Shown here one piece after another: positions 31,363-40,946 of a stretch of DNA of 42,689 bases. The stretch is from assembly GCA_002339345.1 (NCBI GenBank), contig DDKM01000097.1:1-42689 (forward strand), written 5' to 3'. Source of the stretch: Firmicutes bacterium UBA2598. Lineage in GTDB: Bacteria; Bacillota; PH28-bin88. A model generated the notes under the pieces. That model saw nothing but the letters and a program-made list of their open reading frames with translations, was not told the origin of the DNA and made no database searches. A program made the position numbers and the translations under genes. Numbering within the stretch: position 1 is the stretch's first letter; every line of letters starts with the position of its first letter.

Positions 31363-32757
31363 GTGGTGACCTCCAAATATGACGTAATCATTGTGGGCGC
31401 AGGACCGGCGGGAATTTTTACTGCTTTGGAACTGGCGCAGGCCCCCCACCCGCTAAGGATTTTGATCATTGAAAAGGGCCGTGACCTGGACCGCCGGCAG
31501 TGCCCATCCAAGGACCGGGGCATCCATTGTGTGAACTGTTCCCCCTGTTCCACCGTCTCGGGCTGGGGTGGCGCCGGAGCCTTCAGTGACGGTAAGCTGA
31601 CCCTCTCACCCGATGTGGGGGGGATGCTGGACCAGTATCTTGATTATCAGCAGCTGCAACGGATGATTAATTACGTTGATGATTATTACGTCAGGTTTGG
31701 CGGTCCGGAAAAGGTTTACGGCCTGGCCCAGGATGACGCCATTGCCGCCATCCAGCGCCAGGCGGTGCTGGCGGACCTGAAGCTAATCCCCGCCCCCATC
31801 CGCCACCTGGGTACGGGGCGTACCAAACAGATTCTCGGTCACATGCGGGACCACTTGATAGGGCAGGGAGTGGAAATCCTTTTCCACACCCAGGTGGAAG
31901 AGGTGCTGACCAGGGATGGCACTGTGGCAGGTGTACGCACAAAGGACGGCAAGGAGATCACTGCCCGGCACGTGGTGCTGGCACCGGGCCGGGAAGGAGC
32001 GGAGTGGCTGGCTGGTGAGGCCGAGCGCCTTGGAATTAAGACAGCCGTCAATCCTGTGGATATCGGGGTACGGGTGGAACTGCCGGCTGCGGTGATGCAG
32101 CATCTCACCGATGTGATCTATGAATCGAAGCTGGTTTTTTACTCCAAAACCTTTGATGACAAGGTGCGCACCTTTTGCATGAACCCCAATGGGGAAGTGG
32201 TGCAGGAAAACAATGACGGCATTGTCACAGTGAACGGCCATTCCCATGCCGAGCATAAAACGCCCAACACCAACTTTGCCCTGCTGGTCAGCAAGACCTT
32301 CACTCAACCCTTCAAGGAACCCATTGCCTACGGCAAGTACGTGGCCAGGCTGGCTAACCTTTTGGGGGGCGGGGTGCTGGTGCAGCGCCTGGGGGATCTG
32401 GTAGCCGGGCAGCGTTCCACACCGGAGAGGATTGAAAAAGGACTGGTTACCCCCACCCTGGCGGAGGCCACACCGGGGGATCTCTCCCTGGTTTTCCCCT
32501 ACCGGCATCTCACCGCCATTGTGGAGATGTTGCAGGCACTGGATAAACTGGCTCCCGGAGTATTCTCCCGCCACACCCTCCTTTACGGGGTGGAGGTGAA
32601 GTTTTATTCCTCGCGGCTGGATCTCACTCCCCACCTGGAAACTCCTGTGACCAACCTCTATGCCGCAGGTGACGGGGCTGGCATAACCCGGGGTCTGGCC
32701 CAGGCGTCGGTGGCGGGGGTGCTGACGGCGCGGTACATCATCAGCAAGGAAAGTTGA
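31363..32757 (+). CDS. FAD-dependent dehydrogenase (COG2509 type)
   Basis: 464 residues; tandem GTG codons at 31363 and 31366 follow AGGAGG (31352-31357), the second having the better spacing. An N-terminal Rossmann motif VIIVGAGPAGIFTALELA binds FAD. Next comes the cysteine-rich stretch CPSKDRGIHCVNCSPCSTVS and GGAGAFSDGKLTL, hallmarks of an uncharacterised flavoprotein family. The C-terminal YAAGDGAGITRGLAQASVAG closes the FAD site. The physiological substrate of the family is unknown. It lies 95 bp before purA and may share transcription with it. Confidence 0.85.
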   Translation: MVTSKYDVIIVGAGPAGIFTALELAQAPHPLRILIIEKGRDLDRRQCPSKDRGIHCVNCSPCSTVSGWGGAGAFSDGKLTLSPDVGGMLDQYLDYQQLQRMINYVDDYYVRFGGPEKVYGLAQDDAIAAIQRQAVLADLKLIPAPIRHLGTGRTKQILGHMRDHLIGQGVEILFHTQVEEVLTRDGTVAGVRTKDGKEITARHVVLAPGREGAEWLAGEAERLGIKTAVNPVDIGVRVELPAAVMQHLTDVIYESKLVFYSKTFDDKVRTFCMNPNGEVVQENNDGIVTVNGHSHAEHKTPNTNFALLVSKTFTQPFKEPIAYGKYVARLANLLGGGVLVQRLGDLVAGQRSTPERIEKGLVTPTLAEATPGDLSLVFPYRHLTAIVEMLQALDKLAPGVFSRHTLLYGVEVKFYSSRLDLTPHLETPVTNLYAAGDGAGITRGLAQASVAGVLTARYIISKES

Positions 32758-32852
32758 TGGTACCAGCAAAATATCAGAACCGGTTCTTTTGAAGACCGAT
32801 TACGTGATTTTAGGGTAGAAGAGTGGAGTCTGAGATCAGGGAGGTGCTTCAA

Positions 32853-34142
32853 GTGTCGGCAGTGGTTTTAATCGGCGCCCAGTGGGGAGATGAGGGCAAG
32901 GGCAAGTTGACGGATTTTCTGGCCCAGCAGGCTGATGTGGTGGTTCGTTATCAGGGGGGGAATAACGCCGGTCACACGGTGGTGGTGGACGGGCGGGAAT
33001 TCAAGCTACATCTCATCCCATCTGGCATCCTGTATCCCAATACCCTGTGCGTGATCGGCAACGGGGTTGTGGTGGACCCTGGCGTGCTGGTCAGGGAGTT
33101 GGATTACCTGGAACGGGAAGGCATTTCCACCGCCAATTTAAGAATCAGCGACATCGCCCATGTCATCATGCCCTATCACCAGCGGCTGGACGTCCTGGAG
33201 GAGGAACAGCGGGGCAACAACAGGATCGGCACCACCAAGCGGGGTGTAGGCCCAGCCTATATGGACAAGGCCGCCCGCATCGGCATCCGGATAGGCGAAC
33301 TGGTGGATCCGGAGGAGTTCCGGCCAAAACTGGTCCAGGTGTTAGCGGAGAAGAACCGCCTGCTGGAGCGGGTATATGGGGACAAGGGGTTTGACCTGGA
33401 TGACATCGTCACCCAGTACAGCGAATATGCCCGGCGTCTCGCACCCCTGGTTACTGATACCTCAGTGGTGATCAACGAAGCCATTGCTGCCGGTAAAAAG
33501 GTGTTGTTTGAAGGGGCCCAGGGTACCCTGCTGGATGTTGACCACGGCACCTATCCCTATGTTACTTCCTCCCATCCCACCGCCGGGGGAGCCTGCATCG
33601 GGGCAGGGGTGGGGCCCACCCGCATCACCAGGGTGGTGGGTGTAGCTAAGGCCTATACCACCCGGGTGGGTGAGGGACCCTTCCCCACGGAGTTAAAGGA
33701 TGCCATGGGAGATCAAATCCGGGCCCGGGGAGTGGAATTTGGCACCACCACTGGCCGTCCCCGACGGACGGGCTGGTTGGATGCCGTAATCCTGAAATAT
33801 GCCGTTCGGGTAAGCGGGCTGGGGGCGCTGGCCCTGACCAAACTGGATGTGCTGGATGACCTGCCAGTCATTAAAATCTGTACCGGTTACCGTTACCGCG
33901 GTGAATTGCTGCGGGATCTTCCCCACAGCCTGAAGGTGTTGGGTGAATGTACCCCGGAATACGAGGAACTGCCTGGCTGGCAGCAGGATATCACCGGTGT
34001 CACCTCCCTGGCCGGCCTGCCGGTCAATGCCCGTCGCTACATTGAACGGGTAGAGGAACTGACAGGGGTCCCTGTGGCCATTATCGCCGTCGGCCCCGGC
34101 CGCCGGCAAACCATTACCGTCAGGGACGTTTTTGAGAATTGA
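32853..34142 (+). CDS. purA: Adenylosuccinate synthetase
   Basis: 429 residues from the GTG at 32853 (GGGAGGTG just upstream), the standard length for bacterial PurA; an in-frame ATG at 32823 would add ten residues. It joins IMP and aspartate with GTP to make adenylosuccinate in AMP synthesis. The P-loop GAQWGDEGKGK, GGNNAGHTVV, GTTKRGVGPAYMDKAAR, the FEGAQGTLLDVDHGTYPYVTSS region (two parts of the IMP site) and GTTTGRPRRTGWLD are all present. No other purine gene lies near. Confidence 0.97.
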   Translation: MSAVVLIGAQWGDEGKGKLTDFLAQQADVVVRYQGGNNAGHTVVVDGREFKLHLIPSGILYPNTLCVIGNGVVVDPGVLVRELDYLEREGISTANLRISDIAHVIMPYHQRLDVLEEEQRGNNRIGTTKRGVGPAYMDKAARIGIRIGELVDPEEFRPKLVQVLAEKNRLLERVYGDKGFDLDDIVTQYSEYARRLAPLVTDTSVVINEAIAAGKKVLFEGAQGTLLDVDHGTYPYVTSSHPTAGGACIGAGVGPTRITRVVGVAKAYTTRVGEGPFPTELKDAMGDQIRARGVEFGTTTGRPRRTGWLDAVILKYAVRVSGLGALALTKLDVLDDLPVIKICTGYRYRGELLRDLPHSLKVLGECTPEYEELPGWQQDITGVTSLAGLPVNARRYIERVEELTGVPVAIIAVGPGRRQTITVRDVFEN

Positions 34143-34163
34143 ACATCTTGGCATGATCACGGA

Positions 34164-34200
34164 GGGAAGCAACTTCCAAATGAATTTGCTTCCCTTATTT
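34164..34200 (+). terminator. Terminator of purA
   Basis: GGGAAGCAA (34164-34172) pairs with TTGCTTCCC (34186-34194), followed by TTATTT. The loop is 13 nt. Confidence 0.8.
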
Positions 34201-34286
34201 CATTGGAAAAACACTGAAAATTATTAGTTTTTAGTTAAGAACCGGCAGGAATTTCTGGCAGTTGATTGAATACTATTTTGGAGGGA

Positions 34287-34297
34287 TGGTCAGACCA
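34287..34297 (+). promoter_or_regulatory. FadR/LldR-type operator
   Basis: TGGTCAGACCA is a perfect match to the GntR/FadR-subfamily operator pattern TGGT-N3-ACCA. It lies 59 bp before the GlcD start and just after a possible -10 (TACTAT, 34271-34276). Two FadR-family regulators are encoded at the far end of the same cluster, so lactate-responsive repression is the natural inference. The rest of 34201-34355 holds no gene. Confidence 0.65.
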
Positions 34298-34355
34298 CCG
34301 GGCCACCCGCCTTTAGGACCACAATGGCCAGATTTGATAAAGCGAGGGGAAGCCG

Positions 34356-35735
34356 ATGCCAAGCCGGGAAGTACTGGACGCCCTGAAGGGGGCCCTGGGA
34401 TGTGATCAGGTGCTCACAGATAGGGAAGATCTCTTGTGTTACGCCTATGACGCCACCGCTGACATGCCAAGGCACCTGCCGGAAGTGGTGGTTACACCGC
34501 GATCCACTGAGGAAGTGGTGCAGGTGGTACAGGTGGCCAACCGGTTTAAAGTGCCCATTTACACCAGGGGATCCGGCACCAACCTGAGCGGCGGAACTGT
34601 GCCCACCCGGGGCGGCATAGTGCTGTCCACCCTGTTGATGGATAAAATCCTGGAAATTGACCATCAGAATTTAACGGCCACCGTGCAGCCGGGTGTGATC
34701 ATTCAGGACCTCAACGATGCGGTGGCTTGTTACGGCCTGATTTACCCGCCAGATCCGGGCACTGTAACCACCGCCACCATGGGCGGCAGTGTGGCGGAAT
34801 GTTCCGGCGGGCTGCGGGGACTAAAGTACGGAGTGACTAAACACTATGTGATGGGTTTGGAAGTGGTCCTTGCGGATGGACAGGTGTTGCGGGCCGGCGG
34901 CAAAACCGTGAAAAACGTGACCGCCTACGATTTGGTGAAACTGTTTACCGGCTCGGAAGGAACCCTGGGTATTTTTACCGAGATCACCGTTAAACTGGTT
35001 CCAGCCCCGGAAGCCCGTCGGAGCATGCTGGCGGTGTTCAAGGATTTGAGCAGCGCAGCCAGGACCATCAACGGTATTATTGCCGCCAAGGTAATCCCGG
35101 CCACCCTGGAAATCATGGACAACATGACCATCCGGACGGTGGAGAACTACGCCCGGGTAGGGCTTCCCATGGATGCGGCCGCCGTCCTGCTGATTGAGGT
35201 GGACGGTATAGCTGAGGTGGTGGCCAGGGAAGCGGAAGCGGTGGCCCGGGTTTGCCGGGAAAACGGGGGAGAACTGACGGAAGCACGCAGTGATGCCGAT
35301 CGGGACCGGTTGTGGGCCGCCCGCCGGGCTGCCCTACCCGCCCTGGCCCAGCTCAGACCCACTACAGTACTGGAAGACGCTACCGTGCCCAGGAGCCGTG
35401 TGCCGGATATGTTGTTGGCCCTGCAGGAGATCGCAGCCAAATACAATTTGCGTATCGGTACCTTCGGCCATGCCGGAGATGGTAATCTCCATCCCACCAT
35501 CCTGGCGGATGAACGGGATCGGGAGGAAATGCAGCGGGTGCATCAGGCGGTGGACGAAATTTTCCGTGTGGCCTTGGAACTGGGGGGAACTTTAAGCGGT
35601 GAGCATGGCATCGGAGAAGCCAAGAAAAAGTACCTGGAGTGGGAATTAGGCCCGGCCGGCATGGATGTGCTACGGCGGATCAAACAGGCCCTGGACCCGG
35701 ACCGGCTTTTAAATCCCGGCAAGGTTGTGGACTAG
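34356..35735 (+). CDS. FAD-binding D-lactate/glycolate oxidase subunit (GlcD/Dld family)
   Basis: 459 residues, ATG after GAGGGG. The PCMH-type FAD domain shows PRSTEEVVQVVQVANRFKVP, TRGSGTNLSGG, PPDPGTVTTATMGGSVAECS and GSEGTLGIFTEITVKL. The C-terminal oxidase domain ends with FGHAGDGNLHP, LSGEHGIGEAKK and DPDRLLNPGK. It oxidises D-lactate or glycolate to the 2-oxoacid. Together with the GlcF-like protein (11 bp downstream) it matches the D-lactate half of the Desulfovibrio lactate-oxidation operon. It is the first gene of the cluster, behind the FadR-type operator. Confidence 0.9.
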   Translation: MPSREVLDALKGALGCDQVLTDREDLLCYAYDATADMPRHLPEVVVTPRSTEEVVQVVQVANRFKVPIYTRGSGTNLSGGTVPTRGGIVLSTLLMDKILEIDHQNLTATVQPGVIIQDLNDAVACYGLIYPPDPGTVTTATMGGSVAECSGGLRGLKYGVTKHYVMGLEVVLADGQVLRAGGKTVKNVTAYDLVKLFTGSEGTLGIFTEITVKLVPAPEARRSMLAVFKDLSSAARTINGIIAAKVIPATLEIMDNMTIRTVENYARVGLPMDAAAVLLIEVDGIAEVVAREAEAVARVCRENGGELTEARSDADRDRLWAARRAALPALAQLRPTTVLEDATVPRSRVPDMLLALQEIAAKYNLRIGTFGHAGDGNLHPTILADERDREEMQRVHQAVDEIFRVALELGGTLSGEHGIGEAKKKYLEWELGPAGMDVLRRIKQALDPDRLLNPGKVVD

Positions 35736-35746
35736 GGGGTAGGCAG

Positions 35747-37081
35747 ATGGGTATTTACGGCGGTTTGGACGGTGTCCGGGAAGAAATTATCAAGTGCATG
35801 AAGTGCGGCAACTGCCTGGCGGTATGTCCCATCTATAAGGAAAACAAAAGGGAGGCGGCTTCCGCCAGGGGCAAGGTGCAGATGGCCGATGCCATTTTAA
35901 AGGGCGAAATCGGCTGTACCGCCGGGATCGCCGACCGTTTGGCCCTGTGCCTGACTTGCCGGGCCTGTGTGGCTGCCTGTCCCAGCGGGGTGGAGGCGGA
36001 CCAGGTGGTGCTGTCCGCTAGGGCTGAAGTGGTCCGGCAAAGGGGGCTACCCCGGGCGAAAGGGGCGATTTTTGCTGGGCTGAAACGGCGCAAGCTGTTC
36101 CATGCGGCTTTACGGGTGGGCGCTCGCCTGCAGCGGTTGGGTCTGGCCAGAATTGATCGGGACAAGGCCAGGCCGCGGTTCCCCATCGGCCTTGATACCA
36201 GGCGGGTCATTGCCCCCCTGGCGGCGGTGTCTTTGCGGCAGCAGCTGCCATCACTGGTGGGGGGGAATGGGGCGGGGCTGCGGGTGGGTTTTTTCACCGG
36301 CTGTCTCATCAACTACCTCTACACCGATATCGGGCAGGCAGTGGTACAGGTGCTCGACCATTATGGAGCCCGGGTGATCATTCCCCCGGACCAGCACTGC
36401 TGCGGCACGCCGGTAATGGTGCACGGCGATGCCGCCACCGCGCGGGACATGGCCAGATCTCAGGTAAATGTCTTTTCCGCCGCCAATGTAGATGTCATTG
36501 TGGTGGCGTGTCCCACCTGTGGATGTGCCTTTAAACATAACTATCCCGCCCTGTTGGAAGGGGACCGTGTTTACCGGGAACGGGCCCAAGGATTGGCGGC
36601 CATCACCTATGATATAACGGAACTGTTAGTAGATAAATTGGGGATGGGCAGTAATCCCCCTGGGAGCGGGAAATCTCACACCGTCCCGGGTACCGGAAAG
36701 TTGCGGGTAACCTACCACGATCCCTGTCATCTGGTCAGAAGCCAGCGCCTCAAGGTGCAGCCCCGGGAAATGCTAAGGGCGGTGCCCGGTGTCAGCCTGG
36801 TGGAGATGAAAGCACCGGATCGCTGTTGCGGCGGGGCGGGCTCCTTCAGCCTGACCCACTACGACATCTCCATGCGGATTGGGGCCAGGAAGGCGGCAGA
36901 CATTGGCGCCACGGGTGCTGCTGTGGTGGCTACCAGTTGTCCGGGGTGCCGGATGCACATTACCGATGTCCTGAGCCGGCACGGGATGGCCCAGCGGGTG
37001 GTGCACCCGGTTCAGCTGTTGGCGGAGGCCTGCAGGGCAGGCAGTGGAGTTGGTGGAGAAAGGGGGACGGCCCATGGATAG
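35747..37081 (+). CDS. GlcF-like Fe-S/CCG electron-transfer subunit
   Basis: 444 residues; ATG at 35747 after GGGGGTAGG. Two [4Fe-4S] motifs come first (C17-x2-C20-x2-C23-x3-CP and CLTCRACVAACP near 68-79). Two CCG domains follow: DQHCCGTP with CPTCGCAFKH, and DRCCGGAGSFS with CPGCRMHI; the latter also bears DPCHLVRSQR. This heterodisulfide-reductase-like architecture passes electrons from the FAD subunit to quinone or a soluble carrier. It overlaps the next gene by 8 bp. Confidence 0.9.
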   Translation: MGIYGGLDGVREEIIKCMKCGNCLAVCPIYKENKREAASARGKVQMADAILKGEIGCTAGIADRLALCLTCRACVAACPSGVEADQVVLSARAEVVRQRGLPRAKGAIFAGLKRRKLFHAALRVGARLQRLGLARIDRDKARPRFPIGLDTRRVIAPLAAVSLRQQLPSLVGGNGAGLRVGFFTGCLINYLYTDIGQAVVQVLDHYGARVIIPPDQHCCGTPVMVHGDAATARDMARSQVNVFSAANVDVIVVACPTCGCAFKHNYPALLEGDRVYRERAQGLAAITYDITELLVDKLGMGSNPPGSGKSHTVPGTGKLRVTYHDPCHLVRSQRLKVQPREMLRAVPGVSLVEMKAPDRCCGGAGSFSLTHYDISMRIGARKAADIGATGAAVVATSCPGCRMHITDVLSRHGMAQRVVHPVQLLAEACRAGSGVGGERGTAHG

Positions 37082-37637
37082 GGATAAGCTTTATGAGCGG
37101 TTTCGCGAGAAGGCGGAGGCAGTTTCCACCCGGGTGGCCAGGGTAGCCGGACCGTTGGAGGCTGCCGCCCTGATTGGACAATACCTCCGGGAGATTCCCG
37201 CAGCACCTGGTACTCCGGGGGTGGTGTGGGCGGACACCCCCATTCTGAAGGGAGTGGATGTCCGGCAGGTGGTGGAGGGTGCGGGTTGGCATTTTTTGGC
37301 GGACATCCAGGCCGGGGCCAGGGAGGCCCTGGTGGGAGTGGCAGAAGCCCATCAGGCCATTGCGGAAACAGGTACCCTGGTACAGGATGGTACACCCCTG
37401 GAGGTGCGCCTGGTTACAACCTTGCCCACCCACAATATCATCCTGGTTCCATGGACAGGGCTGGTGGAGACCATGTATGACGCCCTGTCCTGCTGGGGGG
37501 AGCGGCTACCGGCCAACCTTTCCTGTATCACCGGCCCCAGCCGCACCTCGGATATCGAACGGGTGCTAACCATCGGCGTACATGGGCCGGAAACACTGTT
37601 GGTCATCGTGGTGGACCACAAGGGAGGGATGGTCTGA
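37074..37637 (+). CDS. LUD-domain protein (LutC-like)
   Basis: 187 residues; the ATG at 37074 overlaps the end of the GlcF gene and gives the usual LutC length. The LUD (lactate utilisation, DUF162) fold shows in VGVAEAHQAIAETGTLVQ, VRLVTTLPTHNIILVPWTGLV and LSCITGPSRTSDIERVLTIGVHGPE. LutC is required for L-lactate oxidation through LutABC; its exact biochemical role is not settled. It ends one base into the start of the LdhH gene, so the two are coupled. Confidence 0.9.
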   Translation: MDRDKLYERFREKAEAVSTRVARVAGPLEAAALIGQYLREIPAAPGTPGVVWADTPILKGVDVRQVVEGAGWHFLADIQAGAREALVGVAEAHQAIAETGTLVQDGTPLEVRLVTTLPTHNIILVPWTGLVETMYDALSCWGERLPANLSCITGPSRTSDIERVLTIGVHGPETLLVIVVDHKGGMV

Positions 37638-39799
37638 TGACGGTACAGCAACAGGATTTGAAAAACCAGATCCGGCAGGCCCTGGCCAATCCCAACCTGG
37701 GAGGCGCCCTCGGCCGTTTTGCCGAGGCCTATGCCCTGTCCAGAGCCAAGGCCTATGAAGGGATCGACTTTGAAGCCCTGCGGGAGGAAATTGCCGCCCT
37801 GAAGGCCAAGGCGGCCGAAAATATGGAGGAAATGGTAGCCCGGTTCCGGGAGGAGGCCGAAAAACGGGGGGCCAGGGTATTTATAGCCCGTTCCCCCGCA
37901 GAGGTGAAGGAATATATCACCAACCTGGCCACTGCCAGGGGTGTCCGCCTGGTGGCCAAATCCAAATCCATGGCCACCGAGGAGATTCACCTGAACAAAC
38001 ACCTGGAGGAAGTTGGCCTGGTGGTCAAGGAAACCGATTTGGGCGAATGGATTATCCAGTTGGCCGGTCAGCGGCCCTCCCACATGGTGATGCCCGCCAT
38101 TCACCTGACCAGGGAAGAGGTAGCGGAAATTTTCAGCAAGGAGGTCAGGGAACGGCTGGAAAGCGATATTCCCCGCCTGGTCAAGGTGGCTCGGCGGGAA
38201 CTGCGCCAGGTTTTCCTGGAAGCGGAGATGGGAATTACCGGAGCCAACGTGGCGGTGGCGGAAACCGGCACCCTGGTGCTGGTCAGCAATGAGGGTAATG
38301 CCCGGCTGGTGACAACCCTGCCCCCCATCCACGTGGCGGTGGTGGGAGTGGAAAAACTGGTACCCACCCTGGCGGATGCCGCCACGGTTTTACGGGCCCT
38401 TCCCCGTAGCGCCACCGCCCAGCAGATGACCAGCTATGTGTCCTTTATCAGCGGCCCGGTCCCCACCGCCCGTACGGAGGGCATCGGCCCCAAGGAACTG
38501 CATATCATCCTGATGGACAACCGGCGGACGGAAATGCGGGATGATCCGGTTTTCAAACAGGCCCTGCAATGCATCAGATGCGCCTCCTGCCTGAACGTCT
38601 GCCCCGTCTACCGGCTGGTGGGCGGCCATGTCTTCGGCCATGTTTACTCGGGGGGCATTGGTGCCATTCTTACGGCCTTTTTTAATGAAATGCAGCATTC
38701 GGCAGACATCCAAACCCTGTGCATCCAGTGTGGACGCTGCAAGGAGGTCTGCCCGGGTAAGGTGGACATTCCGGCGCTTATTTTGGAACTACGGACCAGG
38801 CTGGTCAAGGAAAGGGGGTTGCCCCTGGCCCAGAGGATGATCCTGGCAAATGTTTTAACTAACCGCCGGTTGTTTCATGGGTTGCTAAGGGCGGCCAGCG
38901 TAGCTCAAAAACCCTTTGCCGGTGGGGCAATGATCCGCCACCTGCCCCTGTTCTTTGCCGGTCTGACGGAGAACCGCAGCCTGCCCGCCATTGCGGCCAA
39001 ACCGCTGCGGGACCGCATGGGCGCCAGACCGGATGGTACAGGCATTAAAGTTGCTTTCTATGCCGGATGCCTCATCGATTTTGCCTATCCTTCCCTGGGC
39101 GAGGATGTGCAAAAGGTGTTGGAATTTCATGGTGTGCAGTGTTATTTTCCGGGTGATCAGACCTGTTGCGGAGCGCCGGCCAGGTACAGCGGGGCGGAGG
39201 ATGTGGCCCGCCGCCTGGCCCAGGAAAATGTGGCGGCCATGCTGGCGGACAACCCGGATGTCATCATCTCCGCCTGTCCCACCTGTACGGTGGCTTTGAA
39301 GGAGGAATTTTCCCGGCTATTGGCAGCCGATCCGGAATGGGGACCAAAAGCTGTGGAGATGGCTAAAAGGGTGCAGGATTTTGCTACCTATGTCGTCGAA
39401 CTAAGAAAGGAAAAGGGGTATCAACCGTTGGCGCCGGTGGCGGCCCGGCAGGTCACCTACCACGATTCCTGTCATCTCAAACGCCACCTGGGAATTTTCC
39501 AGCAACCCAGGCAGCTCCTGACGGAAATGGCCGGGGCACAGGTGGTGGAGATGGCGGAAAACGATCACTGCTGTGGCATGGGTGGATCCTATAGTATCAA
39601 GTTCCCGGAACTGTCCGGACCCATCCTGGCACGCAAACTGGAAAATATTATAGCCAGCGGCGCCGGGGTGGTGGCCATGGATTGCCCGGGTTGCCTGTTA
39701 CAGATCGGCGGCGGGTTGGACAAAAAAAACAGCCGGGTGGTTGCCAGGCATACAGCTCAAATCCTGGCAGGATTCCTGCCAGCAACGGAGAATGCATAG
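37637..39799 (+). CDS. ldhH: L-lactate dehydrogenase Fe-S protein LdhH (LutB-LutA fusion)
   Basis: 720 residues. The N-terminal LUD domain (to about 300) includes AKSKSMATEEIHLNKHLEE, GITGANVAVAETGTLVLVSN and SGPSRTSDIE-like SFISGPVPTARTEGIG. Next are two [4Fe-4S] motifs starting at C312 (CIRCASCLNVCP, CIQCGRCKEVCPG), then two CCG domains (QTCCGAP with CPTCTVAL; DHCCGMGGS with CPGCLLQI). This joins LutB and LutA in one chain, as in Desulfovibrio and Archaeoglobus LdhH of about 717 residues. The order GlcD, GlcF, LutC, LdhH also mirrors the Desulfovibrio operon. It should oxidise L-lactate to pyruvate. An 84-bp gap precedes the next gene. Confidence 0.9.
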   Translation: MTVQQQDLKNQIRQALANPNLGGALGRFAEAYALSRAKAYEGIDFEALREEIAALKAKAAENMEEMVARFREEAEKRGARVFIARSPAEVKEYITNLATARGVRLVAKSKSMATEEIHLNKHLEEVGLVVKETDLGEWIIQLAGQRPSHMVMPAIHLTREEVAEIFSKEVRERLESDIPRLVKVARRELRQVFLEAEMGITGANVAVAETGTLVLVSNEGNARLVTTLPPIHVAVVGVEKLVPTLADAATVLRALPRSATAQQMTSYVSFISGPVPTARTEGIGPKELHIILMDNRRTEMRDDPVFKQALQCIRCASCLNVCPVYRLVGGHVFGHVYSGGIGAILTAFFNEMQHSADIQTLCIQCGRCKEVCPGKVDIPALILELRTRLVKERGLPLAQRMILANVLTNRRLFHGLLRAASVAQKPFAGGAMIRHLPLFFAGLTENRSLPAIAAKPLRDRMGARPDGTGIKVAFYAGCLIDFAYPSLGEDVQKVLEFHGVQCYFPGDQTCCGAPARYSGAEDVARRLAQENVAAMLADNPDVIISACPTCTVALKEEFSRLLAADPEWGPKAVEMAKRVQDFATYVVELRKEKGYQPLAPVAARQVTYHDSCHLKRHLGIFQQPRQLLTEMAGAQVVEMAENDHCCGMGGSYSIKFPELSGPILARKLENIIASGAGVVAMDCPGCLLQIGGGLDKKNSRVVARHTAQILAGFLPATENA

Positions 39800-39883
39800 C
39801 GTCGGATTTTCAGGGGGTGGGTTGCCCACCGGCAGTATCTTTCCCGTGCATGACCGGCACCCGGAAAAGGGAGGATGAAAGGT

Positions 39884-40900
39884 ATGGATTTAAAGACCAT
39901 TAGGAGTGTGGCCAAGGAACGGATGGCCGGTTACTGCCGGGTGTGCCCGATCTGTGACGGCAAGGCCTGTGCTGGTGAAGTGCCCGGCATGGGTGGAACA
40001 GGAACCGGTTCCGCCTTCCGGCATAACCTTACGGACTTGGCGGCGGTGCGGTTGAACTTGCGGACCATCCACAGTGTCACCGATCCCGATACCAGCGGGG
40101 AGTATTTCGGCCATTTGTTACAGACGCCCATCATGGCGGCCCCCATGACCGGTGTATCCTATAACATGGGTGGAGCGATGTCCGAAGAGGAATTTACCCT
40201 GGCCATTACCCAGGGTGCCCGTTCGGCAGGATCCCTGGGCTGGACCGGTGATGGCGCCGATCCCACCATGTTTGACGCAGGTCTGAAGGCCATTGCCGGA
40301 GCAGGCGGGTACGGGGTGGCCATCATTAAGCCAAGGGCCCAGGATGAAATAATTGCACGCATCCGCCGGGCGGAGGCTGCCGGTGCGGTGGCGGTGGGGG
40401 TGGACGTGGACGGAGCCGGTCTGGTCACCATGGCCCTGAAGGGCCAGCCGGTGGGACCCAAATCGGTACAGGAACTGCGGGAGATTATCGGAAGCACCAC
40501 CCTGCCCTTTATCATTAAGGGCATCATGACCCCCGATGAGGCGGAATTGGCGGTGGATGCCGGTGCGGGGACCATTGTGGTGTCCAATCACGGCGGGCGG
40601 GTGCTGGACCATGTACCGGGGGCGGCTGCAGTGCTGCCGGCAATTGCCCGGCGAGTGGGAAACCGGGTGACCATCCTGGCGGACGGCGGGGTTCGTTCCG
40701 GCGTTGATGTACTGAAACTGCTGGCCCTGGGGGCCCACGGGGTGCTGGTAGGCAGACCGTTGTCTGTTGGGGCCATGGGCGGCGGGGCGGAAGGGGTGGC
40801 TTGGCTTATCCGGCAGATGACCGCAGAACTCCGGCAAGCCATGATTCTAACAGGCTGTCCGTCAATCGGGCAGGCAGGCGGTAACCTGCTGTTCCAGTAG
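39884..40900 (+). CDS. FMN-dependent alpha-hydroxy-acid oxidase family protein with N-terminal Cys cluster
   Basis: 338 residues. The ATG at 39884 has GGGAGG 9 nt upstream, whereas the ATG at 39875 directly abuts that site. The TIM-barrel FMN site has APMTGVSYN, IIKGIMTPDEAELA, VSNHGGRVLDH (catalytic His236 and Arg) and ADGGVRSGVDVLKLLALGAHGVLVGRP. The N-terminus carries C18-x2-C21-x2-C24-x4-C29, absent from glycolate and lactate oxidases of aerobes and able to hold an Fe-S cluster. Being in the lactate cluster it may be another lactate or hydroxyacid dehydrogenase; a role in isopentenyl isomerisation or amino-acid metabolism cannot be excluded. Confidence 0.82.
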   Translation: MDLKTIRSVAKERMAGYCRVCPICDGKACAGEVPGMGGTGTGSAFRHNLTDLAAVRLNLRTIHSVTDPDTSGEYFGHLLQTPIMAAPMTGVSYNMGGAMSEEEFTLAITQGARSAGSLGWTGDGADPTMFDAGLKAIAGAGGYGVAIIKPRAQDEIIARIRRAEAAGAVAVGVDVDGAGLVTMALKGQPVGPKSVQELREIIGSTTLPFIIKGIMTPDEAELAVDAGAGTIVVSNHGGRVLDHVPGAAAVLPAIARRVGNRVTILADGGVRSGVDVLKLLALGAHGVLVGRPLSVGAMGGGAEGVAWLIRQMTAELRQAMILTGCPSIGQAGGNLLFQ

Positions 40901-40946
40901 GCCAGATGCTGGGAGGAAAGGTCTCCCGGTGGGTTGGAGGTAAGGT

